DNA of 7,718 bases from an uncultured Odoribacter sp. (GCA_900544025.1 UQTM01000111.1:1-7718), one strand, 5' to 3'; counted from the first letter of the stretch, positions 1 through 5,710 are shown. Notes: generated from the letters alone by a model not told the origin. A program made the numbers and translations.

Positions 1-698
1 TTCGTTCCCAGCTGCTTGATCGGAACGATCGCCGCCGTAGGTCCTTGCGACACAGTCTGCTGCGCCCCCTCCAGCGTTGTCAATTCCATTTTACCGTCAA
101 AACCCATCGGAGTACCTTCGAGGATTAGAACAAAACCGACCACCAACGAAAGAGGTAACAAAATACGGGTACAACTCTTAATCAGTAAAACCCAGAAATT
201 ACCGATCGTCTTCGTTGTCTTCTCGGCCATAGCCTTAAACATCGCGGCCAAAGCAGCCATACCCGTGGCAGCCGTAATAAACTGAAACAGCATAATGACA
301 AACAACTGCGTAAAATAAGTCAAACCGCTCTCCCCGCTATAATGCTGCAAATTACAGTTCACCATAAAACTGATACAAGTATTGAAAGCCAGATCGGGCG
401 ACTGTCCCGGATTCCCGTCCGGATTCAGTGGCAACCACCCCTGGCACACCAAAAGAATCATTCCCCAGAAAAACCAAAACACGTTGATCGTCAGCAAAGC
501 CACCAAAAACTTCTTCCAGTTCATCTCCTCCGTCGGGTCGATACGGCACAACTTATACATCCATTTTTCGACAGGAGCCATAAAATCCGACCAGGTACGC
601 TCGCCCTTATAAACCTTCGCAATATAGCGTCCCAGCGGATAAGCCAGCACCACCAAAGCCACTACCTGCAAAACACTTCCTAAAATCTCAGTATTCAT
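1..698 (-). CDS. kdpA: KdpA, potassium-transporting ATPase potassium-binding subunit (partial, N-terminal 232 codons)
   Basis: KdpA is the channel-like inner-membrane subunit of the KdpFABC P-type potassium pump. It binds and passes K+ while KdpB hydrolyses ATP. The protein starts MNTEILGSVLQ and reads through hydrophobic helices. It includes the typical stretch NPDGNPGQSPDLAFNT followed by NCNLQHYSGESG, which matches the first KdpA selectivity-filter region, then FTQLFVIMLFQFITAATGMA and an EGTPMGFDGK-like extracytoplasmic loop. The family is usually about 560 residues, so well over half lies beyond the left edge, presumably followed by kdpB and kdpC. In-frame ATG codons occur up to 16 codons upstream, but MNTEILG is the usual family start and is preferred. 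The gene follows kdpF by 64 nt on the same strand. Identification is firm; completeness of the gene cannot be judged here. Confidence 0.96.
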   Translation of the reverse strand, partial: MNTEILGSVLQVVALVVLAYPLGRYIAKVYKGERTWSDFMAPVEKWMYKLCRIDPTEEMNWKKFLVALLTINVFWFFWGMILLVCQGWLPLNPDGNPGQSPDLAFNTCISFMVNCNLQHYSGESGLTYFTQLFVIMLFQFITAATGMAALAAMFKAMAEKTTKTIGNFWVLLIKSCTRILLPLSLVVGFVLILEGTPMGFDGKMELTTLEGAQQTVSQGPTAAIVPIKQLGT

Positions 699-762
699 CT
701 TGTTAATTTTTTTAATACCGGCCTGCATCCCACAGGCACACATCATTCAAAACAGGATCAGT

Positions 763-843
763 TTAAAATTCCTCCGGTTTGATCAGTACATACATCAGAT
801 AACCGAACATCACCACACTCAATACAAATAAAGCTGTAAACAT
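763..843 (-). CDS. kdpF: KdpF, small stabilising subunit of the Kdp potassium ATPase (26 aa)
   Basis: This 26-residue ORF begins MFTALFVLSV, contains one hydrophobic helix (about residues 3-20) and ends in YLMYVLIKPEEF. The GYLxYxLIxPExF ending is the hallmark of KdpF, and the position just before kdpA is the standard operon order. In the family, KdpF is a single-span peptide that sits between KdpA and KdpB and stabilises the complex. Its ATG is preceded by an unusually good Shine-Dalgarno sequence at 850-857. The gap to the stop of the preceding 30-residue ORF is 14 nt, so the two are probably co-translated. The gene is easily missed because of its size. Confidence is high from the C-terminal motif plus the context. 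Confidence 0.88.
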   Translation of the reverse strand: MFTALFVLSVVMFGYLMYVLIKPEEF

Positions 844-849
844 AACCGG

Positions 850-857
850 CCTCCTTT
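850..857 (-). promoter_or_regulatory. Strong Shine-Dalgarno of kdpF
   Basis: The minus strand reads AAAGGAGG, six bases before the kdpF ATG and directly after the stop codon (858-860) of the upstream 30-residue ORF. Such a complete anti-16S match is uncommon among the other genes here, whose leaders are A+T-rich with little or no SD. It supports kdpF being a real translated gene and fixes its start. Confidence 0.75.
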
Positions 858-950
858 CTAAATGCGTTCAAACCAATCGATACACTTAAAAAAGAACCAA
901 TACATCAGCGCACCCACCGCGCACAAAAACAAAAAAGATAAAACTTCCAT
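858..950 (-). CDS. Unnamed 30-aa single-span membrane peptide at the head of the kdp operon
   Basis: The ORF begins MEVLSFLFLCAVGALM, forms one long hydrophobic helix (about residues 4-21, ending in an aromatic cluster YWFFF) and finishes with a polar tail, KCIDWFERI. It ends 14 nt before kdpF, its stop codon abuts the kdpF ribosome-binding site, and a promoter-like box lies about 40 nt upstream of its ATG, so it would be the first cistron of the kdp transcript. I do not recognise a named family. The size, topology and position suggest a KdpF-like accessory peptide or a translated leader that couples kdpF expression, but that is inference. A chance ORF is possible. The hydrophobic content and the perfect fit to the operon argue against it. 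Confidence 0.6.
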   Translation of the reverse strand: MEVLSFLFLCAVGALMYWFFFKCIDWFERI

Positions 951-979
951 AATTTCATTTTTTACGTTAAAATTTCATT
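951..979. repeat. Direct repeat AATTTCATT, 20-bp period, in the kdp leader
   Basis: AATTTCATT occurs at 951-959 and again at 971-979, so equivalent bases face the same side of the helix, two turns apart. It lies between the predicted kdp -7 box (991-998) and the first kdp-side start codon (950). That is a position where a dimeric regulator could block or assist transcription. The sequence is A+T-rich and the repeat is short, so chance is a real alternative. Confidence 0.35.
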
Positions 980-990
980 CGTCCCCATAC

Positions 991-998
991 CAAACCTA
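991..998 (-). promoter_or_regulatory. Candidate Bacteroidetes -7 box for the kdp operon
   Basis: The minus strand reads TAGGTTTG, a full match to the TAnnTTTG element of Bacteroidetes housekeeping promoters, about 40 bases before the first small ORF. I see no TTTG at the expected -33 spacing, so the promoter would be weak or activator-dependent. That would fit a pump normally induced by potassium limitation, but no regulator gene for kdp is visible in the window. Confidence 0.4.
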
Positions 999-1070
999 TG
1001 CCACCCCACGCCAGGCGTACACATACCACTATATATCAATCATTTAAACCCCAAAGACAAAAGTTCAGAA

Positions 1071-1100
1071 CAAAAAATACCCTACCAAAATGATAGGGTA
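1071..1100 (-). terminator. Hairpin plus T-run between kdp and the TlpA-like gene
   Basis: TACCCTA (1078-1084) and TAGGGTA (1094-1100) form a perfect 7-bp stem with a 9-base loop. On the minus strand the stem is followed at once by TTTTTTG, the layout of a weak intrinsic terminator for leftward transcription. It lies upstream of the predicted kdp promoter, with no leftward gene on its right. It could stop antisense transcription from the TlpA-like gene, attenuate a longer kdp leader, or be an operator with dyad symmetry. Only three G:C pairs make the terminator reading uncertain. Confidence 0.35.
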
Positions 1101-1188
1101 CACTATTAAAATGAAAATAAACTTCTCAAAAAACACATCCGCACCACGAACTTACGGAGCGACGGAATAAAATCCCGATTATAATATT

Positions 1189-1196
1189 TACATTTG
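1189..1196 (+). promoter_or_regulatory. Candidate -7 box for the TlpA-like gene
   Basis: TACATTTG matches TAnnTTTG and ends 29 bases before the ATG at 1226, which predicts a leader of about 20 bases. No TTTG is present at the expected -33 position, so strength is uncertain. Confidence 0.45.
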
Positions 1197-1225
1197 CTAT
1201 CGACTATTAATCAAAATCGGCGGAT

Positions 1226-2377
1226 ATGATAAAGTTATTCCTTACAACCCTTTTATTCGTAAGCTTTTACAGCCTTCAGGCTCAAAATACGGGAGTGGAA
1301 CTGAATATCAAAGGCTGGGACAACGATACGATATTTCTCCTGAAATACATTTGGGGAGAACAGGACGAAACCCTCGACACCTTAAAGGCCAGCAACGGTA
1401 AAGTGATTTTCTACGGCACAGAAAACGACACGACAGGCGTTATATTTTTCGCCGCTAAAAACAAACTCCCCCGTCCGGACGGCATGTTCACCATTCCGAG
1501 TGCCACAGCCGTTCAAACCATCATCTTCCCCCGAATATATGAAAAGATCGACGGAGAACTGAAAAACGGAGCGGTGATTTACACATCCTCCGGCCTGAAA
1601 TACCACAAGGAACTCGCTTTGGAACACAACCGTTTTATTCCCCTGAACCAAAAAGCCGACAGCATCAATGCCCGGCTGGAATACCTGATAAACCAAAACC
1701 AGCAGGAAGAAAGAAAACAATTATTCGAAGCAAGAGGTAAAATATACAAACAAATACAAGAAAAGAGAAAAGAATACATCCTTTCAAATCCCAATTCCCA
1801 GCTCGCCGGTAACAACCTCTGCCAAATCGGTTTCGAAGACAGGATAAAACTCGAACCGATTCTCGCCGACAGTGTGCGGAACGGAATATTTAAAAACAAA
1901 ATAAACACCTCTATCCGGAGAGCTAAAGAATACATGGCGGTGCAACAGGCAAAAGAACGCATAAAAGCAGGCAACCCAGCTCCCGAATTTGAACTTGCCG
2001 ATACGAACGGAAACCTGCACAGCCTATCCGGTTTAAAAGGAAAATGGGTTGTACTCGACTTTTGGGGCTCGTGGTGCGGATGGTGTATCAAAGGGATTCC
2101 CGACATGAAAAAAGCCTACGAAAAACACAAAAGTAAAATGGAAATCGTCGGAATAGCCTGCAGGGACACCGAAACCCAATGGAAAAACGCCATTGTCGGA
2201 CATAAACTACCGTGGTTGCAACTGATCGACGACAAAACGAAAAATATACCCGTCAGGTATGCCGTCGAAGGCTATCCCACCAAAATAATCATCGATCCGC
2301 AGGGAATTATTAAAAATGTCACCATAGGAGAAGATCCGAAATTCTATTCCATACTGGACGAAATGCTTGGGCAATAA
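1226..2377 (+). CDS. Exported TlpA/ResA-like thiol-disulfide oxidoreductase (thioredoxin fold, CGWC site)
   Basis: The 383-residue protein has a clear signal peptide (MIKLFLTTLLFVSFYSLQAQ, cleavage near residues 18-20). About 220 residues follow with no motif I recognise, including a charged, probably helical stretch around 140-185 (QNQQEERKQLF...KRKEYILS). The C-terminal domain (about 250-383) is a thioredoxin fold of the AhpC/TSA-TlpA type: GNPAPEFELAD, then KWVVLDFWGSWCGWC with redox cysteines C284 and C287, and the cis-proline loop GYPTKIIID with P351. Such proteins act in the periplasm as disulfide reductases or oxidases. Long N-terminal extensions are common in Bacteroidetes members. 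The gene is divergent from kdp and convergent with the response regulator, only 6 nt away. Substrate is unknown; the exported methionine sulfoxide reductase nearby is one candidate partner (inference). The Trp between the cysteines departs from the more usual CxPC. Confidence 0.9.
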   Translation: MIKLFLTTLLFVSFYSLQAQNTGVELNIKGWDNDTIFLLKYIWGEQDETLDTLKASNGKVIFYGTENDTTGVIFFAAKNKLPRPDGMFTIPSATAVQTIIFPRIYEKIDGELKNGAVIYTSSGLKYHKELALEHNRFIPLNQKADSINARLEYLINQNQQEERKQLFEARGKIYKQIQEKRKEYILSNPNSQLAGNNLCQIGFEDRIKLEPILADSVRNGIFKNKINTSIRRAKEYMAVQQAKERIKAGNPAPEFELADTNGNLHSLSGLKGKWVVLDFWGSWCGWCIKGIPDMKKAYEKHKSKMEIVGIACRDTETQWKNAIVGHKLPWLQLIDDKTKNIPVRYAVEGYPTKIIIDPQGIIKNVTIGEDPKFYSILDEMLGQ

Positions 2378-2383
2378 ATGAAA

Positions 2384-3727
2384 TCATAACTTATACTCCT
2401 CGATCTTCCGGTAAAGCGTCGTCAGCCCGATATGTAACAAACGGGCGGCCTCCGTTTTATTCCCTTTCGTATATTGCAACACCTTCTGAATATGCAACCG
2501 CTCCACATTCGCCAGATCGAAATCCGAAAAACCGCCGCTTCCGGCTTCCGTCCCGGATAACTGCTGCATATCGAAAGGTAAGTCCGCCACCGTCAGCCTT
2601 CCCCCTTCCGAAATAATCATACTCCGCTCCACCACATTCCGTAACTCCCTCACATTCCCTTTCCACGTATGCCGTTTCAAGGCCTCGATATACCCCGGCT
2701 CCAACTCCGTGATACTTTTCCCCACAACAGGCTCGAATTGCTTCACAAAAGAACGGGCATACAACTCGACATCTTCCGCACGCTCCCGCAACGGCGGTAA
2801 ATGAATCTGGAACACCGACAAACGATAAAACAAATCCTCCCGGAAACGCCCCTCGGCGATCTCCTTCTGCAAATCCCGGTTCGTAGCGGCAATCACCCGC
2901 ACATTGACCGCCGTCGGCTTGGTATCCCCGACCTTGATAAACTCCCCGGTTTCCAATATACGCAACAGCTTCGCCTGCAGATCGAAAGCCATCTCCCCGA
3001 TCTCGTCTAAAAAGATAGTCCCCTTGTCCGCCTCCTCGAACAACCCTTTCTTCTCTTTCATCGCCCCGGTAAAAGCACCTGCCCGGTGTCCGAACATCTC
3101 GCTCTCCAGCAACTCCTTGCTAAATGCGGAACAATTCACCGCAACAAAAGCCTTCTGTCCTCTCACGCCATTCTGATGGATCGCCTGGGCGAAAACCTCC
3201 TTCCCCGTACCCGTCTCGCCGGTCAGCAACACCGGAACTTCCGTCCCGGCCACCTTCCGTGCCAGCTCTACCGCCTCCCGGATCGGCCGCGACTTTCCCA
3301 AAATCATATCGAACGAATACTTCTGCCCCACCTGCTTTTCCAAACGCTCCAAACGCCGCGTAACCTCCACCTTTTCCACCGCACGGCTCAACAAAGGAAT
3401 AATCTTATTATTATCGTCCCCTTTCGTAATATAATCGAACGCCCCATTCTTTATGGCCTGTACTCCGTCGGGAATATTCCCGTAAGCCGTCAGCAGGATA
3501 ACCTCCGTCAAAGGTTTCAGCCGCTTCAGCTCCTTCACCAGTTCCACCCCGCTCCCATCCGGCAAACGCACATCGCACAACACCACATCGGGATTCACCT
3601 GATCCAGCATCTTCAAGCCGGCCTTACAGCTATCTGCCTGAAACACCTCGTATCCTTCCAGACCGATAATCCGGGACAACAAGCCACGTAACTGCTTCTC
3701 ATCGTCTATAATCAAAATCTTATTCAT
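2384..3727 (-). CDS. NtrC-family sigma-54-dependent response regulator
   Basis: This is a 447-residue, three-domain activator. The receiver (1-120) has the acidic pair D8/D9, phospho-acceptor D52 (LCDVRLPDGSG), T80 and K102. The AAA+ domain (about 134-370) shows Walker A GETGTGKE (G170-E177, K176), the sigma-54 contact loop GAFTGA (217-222), Walker B GTIFLDEIGE (D241/E242), ATNRDL, and FREDLFYRL with arginine-finger candidates near 294-302. The C-terminal Fis-type helix-turn-helix (about 407-445) contains GNKTEAARLLHIGLTTLYRK. Such proteins, once phosphorylated, bind enhancer sites and use ATP to open promoters held by sigma-54 RNA polymerase. All key residues are present, so it should be functional. 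No histidine kinase lies in the window. Its nearest likely target is msrBA, 154 nt upstream on the same strand, which has a -24/-12 promoter (inference). The gene has its own promoter-like box after the msrBA terminator. The AtoC/ZraR/NtrC subgroup cannot be decided. Confidence 0.93.
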   Translation of the reverse strand: MNKILIIDDEKQLRGLLSRIIGLEGYEVFQADSCKAGLKMLDQVNPDVVLCDVRLPDGSGVELVKELKRLKPLTEVILLTAYGNIPDGVQAIKNGAFDYITKGDDNNKIIPLLSRAVEKVEVTRRLERLEKQVGQKYSFDMILGKSRPIREAVELARKVAGTEVPVLLTGETGTGKEVFAQAIHQNGVRGQKAFVAVNCSAFSKELLESEMFGHRAGAFTGAMKEKKGLFEEADKGTIFLDEIGEMAFDLQAKLLRILETGEFIKVGDTKPTAVNVRVIAATNRDLQKEIAEGRFREDLFYRLSVFQIHLPPLRERAEDVELYARSFVKQFEPVVGKSITELEPGYIEALKRHTWKGNVRELRNVVERSMIISEGGRLTVADLPFDMQQLSGTEAGSGGFSDFDLANVERLHIQKVLQYTKGNKTEAARLLHIGLTTLYRKIEEYKL

Positions 3728-3746
3728 CGGAATACATTTATCCGGA

Positions 3747-3775
3747 CAAATTTAGACAAATCCGTCAAAATCAAA
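3747..3775 (-). promoter_or_regulatory. Candidate housekeeping promoter of the response regulator
   Basis: The minus strand reads TAAATTTG (3747-3754, a TAnnTTTG match), with TTTG at 3772-3775 after a 17-base spacer. The spacing is slightly shorter than the usual ~19. The box lies about 20 bases before the ATG and downstream of the msrBA terminator, so the regulator probably has its own transcript. No -24/-12 motif is seen here. Confidence 0.45.
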
Positions 3776-3791
3776 CTAAATTCCGGATACA

Positions 3792-3825
3792 AACCAAACA
3801 GGCTTCCTCAAAAAGAGAAAGCCTG
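3792..3825 (-). terminator. Intrinsic terminator of msrBA
   Basis: CAGGCTT (3799-3805) and AAGCCTG (3819-3825) form a 7-bp stem. Beyond one mismatch it continues with CTC/GAG around an AAAAA loop. On the minus strand it is followed by TTTGGTTT. It lies 57 bases past the msrBA stop and before the response-regulator promoter, separating the two co-directional genes. No T-run follows on the plus strand. Confidence 0.7.
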
Positions 3826-3881
3826 CCGGTCAAAATATACCATAAAACAAAACAATTCTACGCAAAATTCCTTCCCCGGTT

Positions 3882-4823
3882 TCAAAAACGCTTTGTATAA
3901 CGATGACAATAAGGAGTGGAACCCTTCCGGCTATAATAGTCCTGATGATAAATCTCCGCCGGCCAGAATGTGGTAGCGGGCGTAACTTTAGTCACCACGG
4001 GAAAACCCTTTTCTTTCAACTGGGCGATCAATTTCTCTGCAATCACTTTTTGCTCCGGTGTAGTATAAAACACTTCCGAACGGTACTGATCCCCTACATC
4101 CGGTCCCTGGCGATTGAGCTGCGTGGGATCGTGGATTTCAAAAAACAGCTTCGCTAAAGTCTCATAACTCACCTTCGAAGAATCGAACACAATCCGCACG
4201 GCCTCTGCATGCCCGGTCGCCTTGCTGCAAACCTGCTCATACGTGGGATGAGACACTTTCCCTCCGATATAACCCGAAACCACCGACAACACGCCCGGTT
4301 GCTTTTCCATCAAATATTCCACGCCCCAAAAACATCCCCCGGCAAAAATAGCCGTTTCCGTCCGCTCTTTCTTCTCCCCGGTCTCTGCTTTCGCCTTTCC
4401 TTTTCCGTCGGGGACAAAATCCATCGAAATAGAATTTACGCAATGCCGGGTATTCTTGGCCGTCAGCCCTTCTCCCATAAATACATGCCCTAAATGCCCC
4501 CCGCAATTGGCACAAACGATCTCTGTCCGCCTGCCGTCTGCATCCGGCAAACGTTTCACGGCTCCGGGAATTTCCGCATCGAAACTCGGCCACCCGCAAC
4601 CCGCATCGAACTTATCGTCCGAACGGAAAAGCGGAACTCCGCATTGCTTACATACATAAATCCCCTTCCCCTCGAAATTATAATATTTTCCGGTAAACGG
4701 CCTTTCCGTTCCCTTATTCAGGATCACCCGTTTTTCCTCTTCCGTCAATTCTTTTTTCATCGTCTGCCCCATTAATAATTCTACAATCAAGACTAAACCC
4801 AACGCAAAACGTAATCTCTTCAT
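3882..4823 (-). CDS. msrBA: Bifunctional peptide-methionine sulfoxide reductase, MsrB-MsrA fusion, probably exported
   Basis: The 313-residue protein joins MsrB (about 22-137), which reduces Met-R-sulfoxide, to MsrA (about 156-313), which reduces Met-S-sulfoxide. MsrB shows the zinc cysteines C58/C61 (CKQC) and C104/C107 (CANC), GCGWPSF, GGHLGHVF and the catalytic C128 in RHCVNS. MsrA shows the catalytic C164 in GGCFWGVEY, ATGHAEAV with E207, HDPTQLNRQGPDVGDQYRS and C306 in YCHRY as a possible resolving Cys. A Lys/Glu-rich linker (about 140-155) joins them. The N-terminus (MKRLRFALGLVLIVELLMGQ) looks like a signal peptide, although Glu15 interrupts the hydrophobic core. An internal start at M22 would give a cytosolic enzyme, so location is probable, not certain. 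The promoter is of sigma-54 type (4929-4944), and the gene has its own terminator. Both active sites look intact. Recycling would need a thioredoxin-like donor. Confidence 0.95.
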   Translation of the reverse strand: MKRLRFALGLVLIVELLMGQTMKKELTEEEKRVILNKGTERPFTGKYYNFEGKGIYVCKQCGVPLFRSDDKFDAGCGWPSFDAEIPGAVKRLPDADGRRTEIVCANCGGHLGHVFMGEGLTAKNTRHCVNSISMDFVPDGKGKAKAETGEKKERTETAIFAGGCFWGVEYLMEKQPGVLSVVSGYIGGKVSHPTYEQVCSKATGHAEAVRIVFDSSKVSYETLAKLFFEIHDPTQLNRQGPDVGDQYRSEVFYTTPEQKVIAEKLIAQLKEKGFPVVTKVTPATTFWPAEIYHQDYYSRKGSTPYCHRYTKRF

Positions 4824-4928
4824 AATGTCCTTTTATTTTCCTTTTTAACGCTCGGATTCACATCTCTGTTACATATATCCTCCACATTTTACCCACCCCA
4901 TCGGCCAATATCCCCCCCGACCTCTCCC

Positions 4929-4944
4929 TGCAACTGGCATGCCA
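4929..4944 (-). promoter_or_regulatory. Sigma-54 (-24/-12) promoter of msrBA
   Basis: The minus strand reads TGGCAT-GCCAG-TTGCA. The GG (4942-4943) and GC (4930-4931) doublets are exactly ten bases apart, as sigma-54 requires, and TGGCAT/TTGCA differ from the TGGCAC-N5-TTGCA consensus at one base. Predicted transcription start is near 4918, leaving a leader of about 95 bases before the msrBA ATG. I saw no TAnnTTTG box facing msrBA. The first half also forms the 10-bp palindrome TGGCATGCCA (4935-4944). Identification rests on pattern matching by eye, but doublets, spacing, orientation and the NtrC-type activator next door all agree. Confidence 0.72.
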
Positions 4945-4989
4945 ATCTGAAAAACAACCGGAAAATAGCAGCAACATTCAACCTATTTT

Positions 4990-5068
4990 TCGTAAAACGA
5001 CAGACTGACACCCATAAAATATAAAACCACCGACCGTCCTCCTAAGACGACACCTCCTAATCGTAAAA
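4990..5068. repeat. Repeat cluster upstream of the msrBA sigma-54 promoter (candidate enhancer sites)
   Basis: Two kinds of repeat lie about 70-150 bases upstream of the predicted msrBA start. CCTCCTAA occurs at 5038-5045 and 5053-5060 with a 15-bp period (TTAGGAGG on the minus strand). TCGTAAAA occurs at 4990-4997 and 5061-5068, the first inside the dyad TCGT-AAA-ACGA (4990-5000), and the match continues loosely beyond it. The distance suits NtrC-family upstream activating sequences. Which of these, if any, is a binding site cannot be told by eye; the repeats are short. Confidence 0.4.
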
Positions 5069-5110
5069 TCACCGTCAAAGATGATTTTCCCATAAATTCT
5101 TCCTGCAAAT

Positions 5111-5141
5111 TTTGTTCTCATGCCGAACATCCCTACTTTTA
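5111..5141 (+). promoter_or_regulatory. Bacteroidetes housekeeping promoter of the YqaA-like gene
   Basis: TTTG at 5111-5114, a 19-base spacer, then TACTTTTA at 5134-5141 (seven of eight bases of TAnnTTTG with its fixed positions). Predicted start is near 5148, which places the ATG at 5166 some 18 bases downstream and makes the in-frame ATG at 5112 unusable from this promoter. Confidence 0.6.
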
Positions 5142-5165
5142 CACAGCCAATTACACACAACACAC

Positions 5166-5630
5166 ATGGAATCATTGATCGACTTAGGCTATTGGGGACT
5201 TTTTATCGGTTCTTTCCTTGCATCTACCGTTATTCCTATGAGTGCCGACATCCTGCTCATCGGTATTCTCGCTTTAGGTGGCAATATCTGGTGGTGTCTG
5301 GGAATAGCCACCATAGGTAACTGGCTCGGCGGGCTCACCTCCTACTGGATTGGCTGGCTTGGAAAATGGGAATGGCTTGAACGATGGTTCAAAGTCAAAG
5401 AAGAACAACTCGCCCGCCAAAAATCGAAAATCGACCGCTACGGTCCCCTATTGGCTTTTTTTACCTGGTTACCGCTTATCGGTGACCTTTTCGCCATAGC
5501 CCTGGGCTTCTACAAAATCTCACCCAAACTCTCCGCCCTCTACATGCTTATCGGACGCTTTCTCCGTTTCCTTGTCTGGACGCTGCTCTACCTCCATGAC
5601 ACCGACAAATTAGGTGGTATATTTTCCTGA
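5166..5630 (+). CDS. yqaA: YqaA-like DedA-family integral membrane protein
   Basis: The 154-residue protein starts MESLIDLGYWGLFIGSFLAS and has about four hydrophobic spans (roughly 9-36, 42-66, 92-116, 122-143). Family features include STVIPMSADILLIGILALGG near the N-terminus, the glycine motif GNWLGGLTSYWIGW (51-64), and RYGPLLAFFTWLPLIGDLFA (91-110) just after a charged loop. The length fits the short YqaA branch (COG1238) of the DedA/VTT superfamily, whose members are linked to lipid flipping and envelope homeostasis; the role of YqaA itself is not established. The in-frame start at 5112 would add 18 polar residues unlike the family, and the promoter overlaps it, so 5166 is preferred. The gene diverges from msrBA and converges with the MarC-family gene. 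Confidence 0.85.
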   Translation: MESLIDLGYWGLFIGSFLASTVIPMSADILLIGILALGGNIWWCLGIATIGNWLGGLTSYWIGWLGKWEWLERWFKVKEEQLARQKSKIDRYGPLLAFFTWLPLIGDLFAIALGFYKISPKLSALYMLIGRFLRFLVWTLLYLHDTDKLGGIFS

Positions 5631-5659
5631 CCTCTCAAGCTCCCTTCCCCCCGAATAAC

Positions 5660-5687
5660 AAAAAAAGCTGCCCGAAACCCGGACAGC
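5660..5687 (-). terminator. Intrinsic terminator of the MarC-family gene
   Basis: GCTGCCCG (5667-5674) and CGGACAGC (5680-5687) form an 8-bp stem (one G:U on the minus strand) with a five-base loop, followed on the minus strand by seven T residues (5660-5666). It lies just past the stop of the MarC-family gene. No T-run follows on the plus strand, so the YqaA-like gene is probably not terminated here by the same mechanism, although the hairpin is shared. Confidence 0.82.
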
Positions 5688-5710
5688 CCTCGATATCATA
5701 AATGCCACCC

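Noticed and set aside
342..683. Plus-strand ORF of 113 residues, rich in His, Gln and Arg
   Set aside because: It lies antisense to kdpA, whose protein sequence is unmistakable. Its composition is that of a shadow frame.
699..746. Alternative kdpA start, up to 16 codons upstream in frame
   Set aside because: In-frame ATGs exist, but the added residues are polar and unlike KdpA. The family typically begins MNTEILG at 698.
985..1027. Sigma-54 promoter for kdp
   Set aside because: TGGC-like doublets occur on the minus strand, but GG and GC are not ten bases apart in any pairing (several are off by one). The TAnnTTTG box explains the region better.
3086..3691. Plus-strand ORF of 201 residues
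   Set aside because: It is the reverse complement of the response-regulator gene. It has low-complexity Arg/Gln/His/Leu composition and no recognisable domain.
5112..5165. Longer start for the YqaA-like protein (18 extra residues from the ATG at 5112)
   Set aside because: The extension is unlike family N-termini, and the predicted promoter (TTTG 5111-5114, TACTTTTA 5134-5141) overlaps it.
4978..5175. Minus-strand ORF of 65 residues in the msrBA-yqaA intergenic region
   Set aside because: No family resemblance or hydrophobic pattern was seen, and it overlaps the rightward promoter and the repeats. More likely regulatory DNA than a gene.
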